Assembly (NCBI RefSeq): GCF_026339995.1
Contig: NZ_JAPEPT010000001.1
Span: 1,314,501 to 1,378,500, forward strand
DNA: 64,000 nucleotides
From: Streptomyces sp. NBC_01481
GTDB lineage: Bacteria; Actinomycetota; Actinomycetes; Streptomycetales; Streptomycetaceae
Reading direction: 5' to 3'
In this document: one piece after another, positions 60,780-64,000 of the stretch
Position numbering within the stretch: the stretch's first letter is position 1
Layout: the number at the start of each line of letters is the position of its first letter
The notes under the pieces: generated by a model
Databases searched by the model: none
Seen by the model: the letters and a program-made list of their open reading frames with translations, nothing else
What the model was told of the DNA's origin: nothing
Translations under genes and position numbers: made by a program

Positions 60780-61649
60780 ATGAGCACTCTGGAAGCCGTC
60801 ACGCTCGACCAGGTGGTCGACACGGCCCGCTACCCCCTGTCGGAACTCGAAAGCGCCGAGGGACAGGCCGTCGTCTCCCGTGCCCGGCGCGAACTGTCGA
60901 CCGTCGGCTGCACCGTACTGCCGGACTTCATCCGCCCCTCACTCCGAGACGTCCTGCGGCAGGAGTGCTCGGCCATCGCCCCGCGCGCGCACTTCGACAC
61001 CGAGACCGTCAACGTCTACAACATCCCCGTGGACTCGGCTCTGCCCGAGGACCACCCCGGCCGGCGTACCTTCGAGCGGGGCAACGCGTTCGTCGCGCGG
61101 GACCGTATCCCCGCGGGCTCCCTCATCAGCCGGCTCTACTCCCACACCGCGTTCCAGCACTTCGTCGCCCGCTGCTTCGGACTGCCGCAGCTTCACGAAC
61201 TGGCCGACCCGCTCTCCGGGCTGGTTCTCAACGTCGTCGAGCCGGGCATGGAACATCCCTGGCACTTCGACACCAACGAGTTCACCGTCAGCATGCTCAC
61301 CCAGGAGGCGCAGTCCGGCGGCGTCTTCGAGTACTGCCCGAACATCAGGTCCGCGCAGGACGAGCGCTTCGACGACGTCCGCGACGTACTGGACGGCCGG
61401 GGCGAGCGGCTGATCCGGTCCCTGTCCCTGCAACCCGGTGACCTGCAACTCTTCAAGGGCCGCTACTCGCTGCACCGGGTCAGCCCCGTGCGGGGCGACA
61501 TCGCGCGCCACTCCGCGATATTCGCCTACAGCGAGCGCCCCGGCGTCATCGGGAGCGTGGCACGGACCCGGCAGCTCTTCGGCCGCGTCCTGCCCGAGCA
61601 CGTGGCGGCCGAGGGCCGGGCCGTCCGCGGCGACCGGCTGCTGGACTGA
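60780..61649 (+). CDS. 2-oxoglutarate/Fe(II)-type oxygenase
   Basis: 289 residues from ATG 60780 (GAGAGG five bases upstream). A cupin-type 2-His-1-carboxylate triad is visible: WHFDTNEF gives His162 and Asp164, and SLHRVSP gives His232. A basic residue in GDIARHSAIFAY probably binds 2-oxoglutarate. The HxD motif points to hydroxylation rather than halogenation (halogenases have HxG or HxA). The overall sequence recalls the standalone BesD/HalD-like amino-acid oxygenases. It heads a three-gene operon and likely hydroxylates a small amine or amino-acid derivative. Confidence 0.8.
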   Translation: MSTLEAVTLDQVVDTARYPLSELESAEGQAVVSRARRELSTVGCTVLPDFIRPSLRDVLRQECSAIAPRAHFDTETVNVYNIPVDSALPEDHPGRRTFERGNAFVARDRIPAGSLISRLYSHTAFQHFVARCFGLPQLHELADPLSGLVLNVVEPGMEHPWHFDTNEFTVSMLTQEAQSGGVFEYCPNIRSAQDERFDDVRDVLDGRGERLIRSLSLQPGDLQLFKGRYSLHRVSPVRGDIARHSAIFAYSERPGVIGSVARTRQLFGRVLPEHVAAEGRAVRGDRLLD

Positions 61650-61721
61650 CGCTCGTCGCAGACCGTGTCCCCCCACCCTGCGATCCACGCGATCCGCGCG
61701 AACCATGGAGGAGTAAGCCCT

Positions 61722-62576
61722 GTGCGTTTCGACGCGACCGGAAAAGTCTCGCTCGACCACATCTACACCCAGCCCGATCCGCGCGCCTATTTCAGCGTGC
61801 TGCGCCCCCTCGGCTACTGCGTTCCGCAACTGGCCAAGCCCTACTTCGCGAAGCTCATCAAGGAGTACCGGGACTCCCAGCACGTCGCCGTGCCGAAGGT
61901 GCTGGACATAGGCTGTTCGTACGGAATCAACGCCGCCCTGCAAAAGTACGACGCAACCATGGACGAGCTGTACGAGCTCTACGCGGGCAGTGACGACGAG
62001 GAGCGCGACGGGGAGAGCCGCGAGGCCCTGCTCGCCCGCGACAAAGAGCTGGCCCGGTCGCGGCAGCCCGCGCAGCCCGTACGCTTTGTCGGCCTCGACA
62101 CCTCCGCCAGTGCGCTCTCATACGCACTCGACGCCGGCTTCCTCGACGACGCCGTGCACGCCGACCTGGAGGCGCACGAGCCCACACCGGAGCAGCACGC
62201 CCAGTTCGCCGGTACGGACCTGGTGATCTCGACGGGCTGCCTCGGCTACGTCACCGAGCGGACGCTCAAGCGCGTCGTCGAGGCGCAGGGCACCCACCGG
62301 CCCTGGATGGCGCACTTCGCGCTGCGGATGTTCCCGTTCGACCCCGTCGAGCACGCGCTCGCCGAACTCGGCTACCGGACCATCCATGTCGAAGGCGTCT
62401 TCAAACAGCGGAGATTCGCCTCTCCGGAGGAACAGACGCTCGTCCTGGACACGATGTCGTCCAACGGGGTGGATGCGCGGGGCCTGGAGGCGGAAGGCTG
62501 GATGTACGCACAGCTCCACCTTTCGCGGCCGCACCGCCCGTCCGGCCCCAACGATCCGAATCGAGAGCAGAGTTGA
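61722..62576 (+). CDS. SAM-dependent class I methyltransferase
   Basis: 284 residues from GTG 61722, with GGAGGAG eight bases upstream. Motif I is VLDIGCSYGINAAL. The acidic residue that follows appears only later (RFVGLDTSASALSYAL) because an acidic, probably helical insertion of about 50 residues separates them (DELYELYAGSDDEERDGESR). Motif IV is DLVISTGCLGYV. The insertion is unusual and may form the substrate lid. The stop overlaps the start of the acyltransferase gene. N-methylation is a guess based on context. Confidence 0.85.
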   Translation: MRFDATGKVSLDHIYTQPDPRAYFSVLRPLGYCVPQLAKPYFAKLIKEYRDSQHVAVPKVLDIGCSYGINAALQKYDATMDELYELYAGSDDEERDGESREALLARDKELARSRQPAQPVRFVGLDTSASALSYALDAGFLDDAVHADLEAHEPTPEQHAQFAGTDLVISTGCLGYVTERTLKRVVEAQGTHRPWMAHFALRMFPFDPVEHALAELGYRTIHVEGVFKQRRFASPEEQTLVLDTMSSNGVDARGLEAEGWMYAQLHLSRPHRPSGPNDPNREQS

Positions 62577-64000
62577 AGATCAGTCAGGATGTAACAGGCA
62601 ACGCGACCTTCGCCCAGGAGGACAGCCTTCCGCGCGTGCCGCTGCCCACACTGGAGGCGAGCTGCGAGAGGTTCCTCGCCTGGAGCGCGCCGCTGCTGAC
62701 CGCCGACGAGCGGGCGGCGACGGAGGCGGAGGTGGCCGCCTTCCTCCGGCCCGACGGCCCCGGCCGGGTGCTGCACGCGGCGCTTGAGGCGTACGACGCC
62801 ACGGAAGGCGTGCACAGCTGGCTCGACACGTTCTGGCCGTACCGCTACCTGGGCCGCCGGGACCGGATCGCGCTCAACGCCAACTTCTTCTTCCTGTTCC
62901 AGGACACCGGCCAGGCGCAGCTGGAACGGGCGGCCGGGCTCGTCGCCGGGGCGCTCAACTACAAGCGGCAGCTCGACCAGGGGCTCATCCCGCCGGTGGT
63001 CCAGCGCGGCGTGCCCCAGTCGATGGTGCAGAACAAGTTCCTGTTCTCCACCACCCGAATCCCCGGCGCCGAGCTGGACACCGTACGCGCCCCCTACACC
63101 GAGGCATGGCCGGGCCCGTCCGACGCACGGCACATCGTGGTGTTCTTCCGGGGCGGCATGTTCCGGCTGGACGTCCTCGGCGAGGACGGTGTCCCGCACA
63201 GCCTGGACGACATCGAGGCGGGCCTGAGCGCCGTCATGAAGGCCGGCGCGGAACCGGCGGACGTGCCGGTGGGCCACCTCACCACCATGGCCCGCGCGGA
63301 ATGGGCGGCCACCCGGCAGTCCCTGATCGCCTCCCACCCCAGCAACGCCGAGGCTCTCGACGACATCGAGACCGCGCTGTTCTGCGTCTGCCTGGAGGAC
63401 TTCGCACCGGCGGACACCCAGGAGGCCTGCGACGAGCTGTTGTACGGCGACCGCGGCAACCGGTGGTTCGACAAGGCCGTGTCGTTCGTCGTCTTCGCCG
63501 ACGGCCGGGCGGGTATCAACATCGAGCACTGCGAGCTGGACGGGACGACCATCCTCAGCTTCACCGACGCCCTGCTCAGCTCCCCGCCCGAGGAACACTC
63601 CCAGCAGTCCGGGGCCCGCTCCCAGGGGCTGCCCGCGCTGGAACCTCTCGCGTTCGAGCTGGACGACACCCTGCGGGCCCAGGCACGTTCGGCCGCCGAA
63701 GCGTTCGCCGCGTACGGACAGGCCACCGCGACGGCCACCGTCTCGTTCGACGACTTCGGCGCCACTACGGCCAAGGCGCTGGGGGTCTCGCCCGACGCGT
63801 TCGTCCAGGTCGCCTACCAGCTGGCCCACCAGCGGGCCAAGGGCGACCTGGGCGCGACGTACGAGTCGATCGCCACCCGCCAGTACCGGCACGGGCGGAC
63901 CGAGGCGATGCGGGTCGTCACCCCGGAGATGGTCGCTTTCGTCGCGACGATGGAGAACCCCTCGGCGGACTCGGCCACCCGCCGCGCCGCCTTCCATGCT
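62573..64000 (+). CDS. Carnitine/choline O-acyltransferase family protein (C-terminus beyond window)
   Basis: 476 residues visible, open at the right edge. Starts at TTG 62573, overlapping the methyltransferase stop (TTGA). Family landmarks: LPRVPLPTLEASCERFL at the start; YTEAWPGPSDARHIVVFFRG; the catalytic His319 in NIEHCELDG; and the highly conserved YESIATRQYRHGRTEAMR that binds CoA and carnitine. This family is mainly eukaryotic and is uncommon in bacteria. It should move an acyl group between CoA and a hydroxyl of a small, probably cationic substrate. Confidence 0.88.
   Translation, partial: MKISQDVTGNATFAQEDSLPRVPLPTLEASCERFLAWSAPLLTADERAATEAEVAAFLRPDGPGRVLHAALEAYDATEGVHSWLDTFWPYRYLGRRDRIALNANFFFLFQDTGQAQLERAAGLVAGALNYKRQLDQGLIPPVVQRGVPQSMVQNKFLFSTTRIPGAELDTVRAPYTEAWPGPSDARHIVVFFRGGMFRLDVLGEDGVPHSLDDIEAGLSAVMKAGAEPADVPVGHLTTMARAEWAATRQSLIASHPSNAEALDDIETALFCVCLEDFAPADTQEACDELLYGDRGNRWFDKAVSFVVFADGRAGINIEHCELDGTTILSFTDALLSSPPEEHSQQSGARSQGLPALEPLAFELDDTLRAQARSAAEAFAAYGQATATATVSFDDFGATTAKALGVSPDAFVQVAYQLAHQRAKGDLGATYESIATRQYRHGRTEAMRVVTPEMVAFVATMENPSADSATRRAAFHA

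Noticed and set aside
60780..61649. Radical amino-acid halogenase (BesD type)
   Set aside because: The metal-binding motif is HFD with the carboxylate ligand kept, whereas halogenases replace it with Gly or Ala to bind halide.

Overview
The window is high-GC DNA of a Streptomyces species. Evidence: strong G/C bias at third codon positions, many GTG starts, Scr1-type XRE/DUF397/anti-sigma-like gene sets, an MsiK-type sugar ABC system without its own ATPase, glnE and a eukaryotic-type glnII, and a dispersed GC-rich intergenic repeat seen at several loci. From memory, the glnE - mal - pullulanase - glnII order resembles the S. coelicolor region around SCO2234 to SCO2210. I could not run an alignment.

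Layout. 1-800: an XRE regulator (cut by the window edge) divergent from an anti-sigma-like ATP-binding protein. 785-7258 (minus): a tightly overlapping operon of two response regulators, a HEAT-repeat membrane protein, a processive family 2 glycosyltransferase and a CHASE3/GAF histidine kinase, followed by a secreted GH16 glucanase. This looks like a self-regulated exopolysaccharide system. 7541-8516: two small enzymes. 8628-8824: a MITE-like element just upstream of glnE (8888-11899). 11900-12656: a repeat-filled spacer, then a PAP2 phosphatase.

13634-22886: the maltose/maltodextrin locus. aglA-malR read left and malE-malF-malG-aglA2-lacI2 read right from a shared control region with MalR-type operators. 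23102-27228: an accessory patch with a DUF397/Scr1-XRE pair, three overlapping small genes, an unknown protein and a histidyl-tRNA synthetase. 27676-34977: secreted starch degradation, an alpha-amylase with CBM20 and a very large two-domain amylase-pullulanase. The same operator words occur upstream of the amylase, so extracellular starch breakdown, maltodextrin import and intracellular hydrolysis appear to be co-controlled. A receiver-PP2C phosphatase follows.

36626-49771: mixed chromosomal genes (acetyltransferases, a tautomerase, TetR, a sigma-like/membrane fusion protein, a tyrosine phosphatase, GH89, a lipoprotein, a DUF1996 protein, a NarL-type regulator whose kinase partner is truncated, an epimerase). 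49869-51799: a winged-helix regulator preceded by a Cys-Cys leader peptide, then glnII with a GlnR box. 52081-60667: an oxidoreductase, a secreted protein with a duplicated domain, a frameshifted MocR regulator next to a carboxymuconolactone-decarboxylase-like gene, ArsC-like, DUF1906, MOSC, GNAT and NUDIX genes.

60780-64000 (open at the right edge): a 2-oxoglutarate-type oxygenase, a SAM methyltransferase and a carnitine/choline acyltransferase homologue in one operon. This is the best candidate for an undescribed system: a carnitine-like sequence of methylation, hydroxylation and O-acylation.
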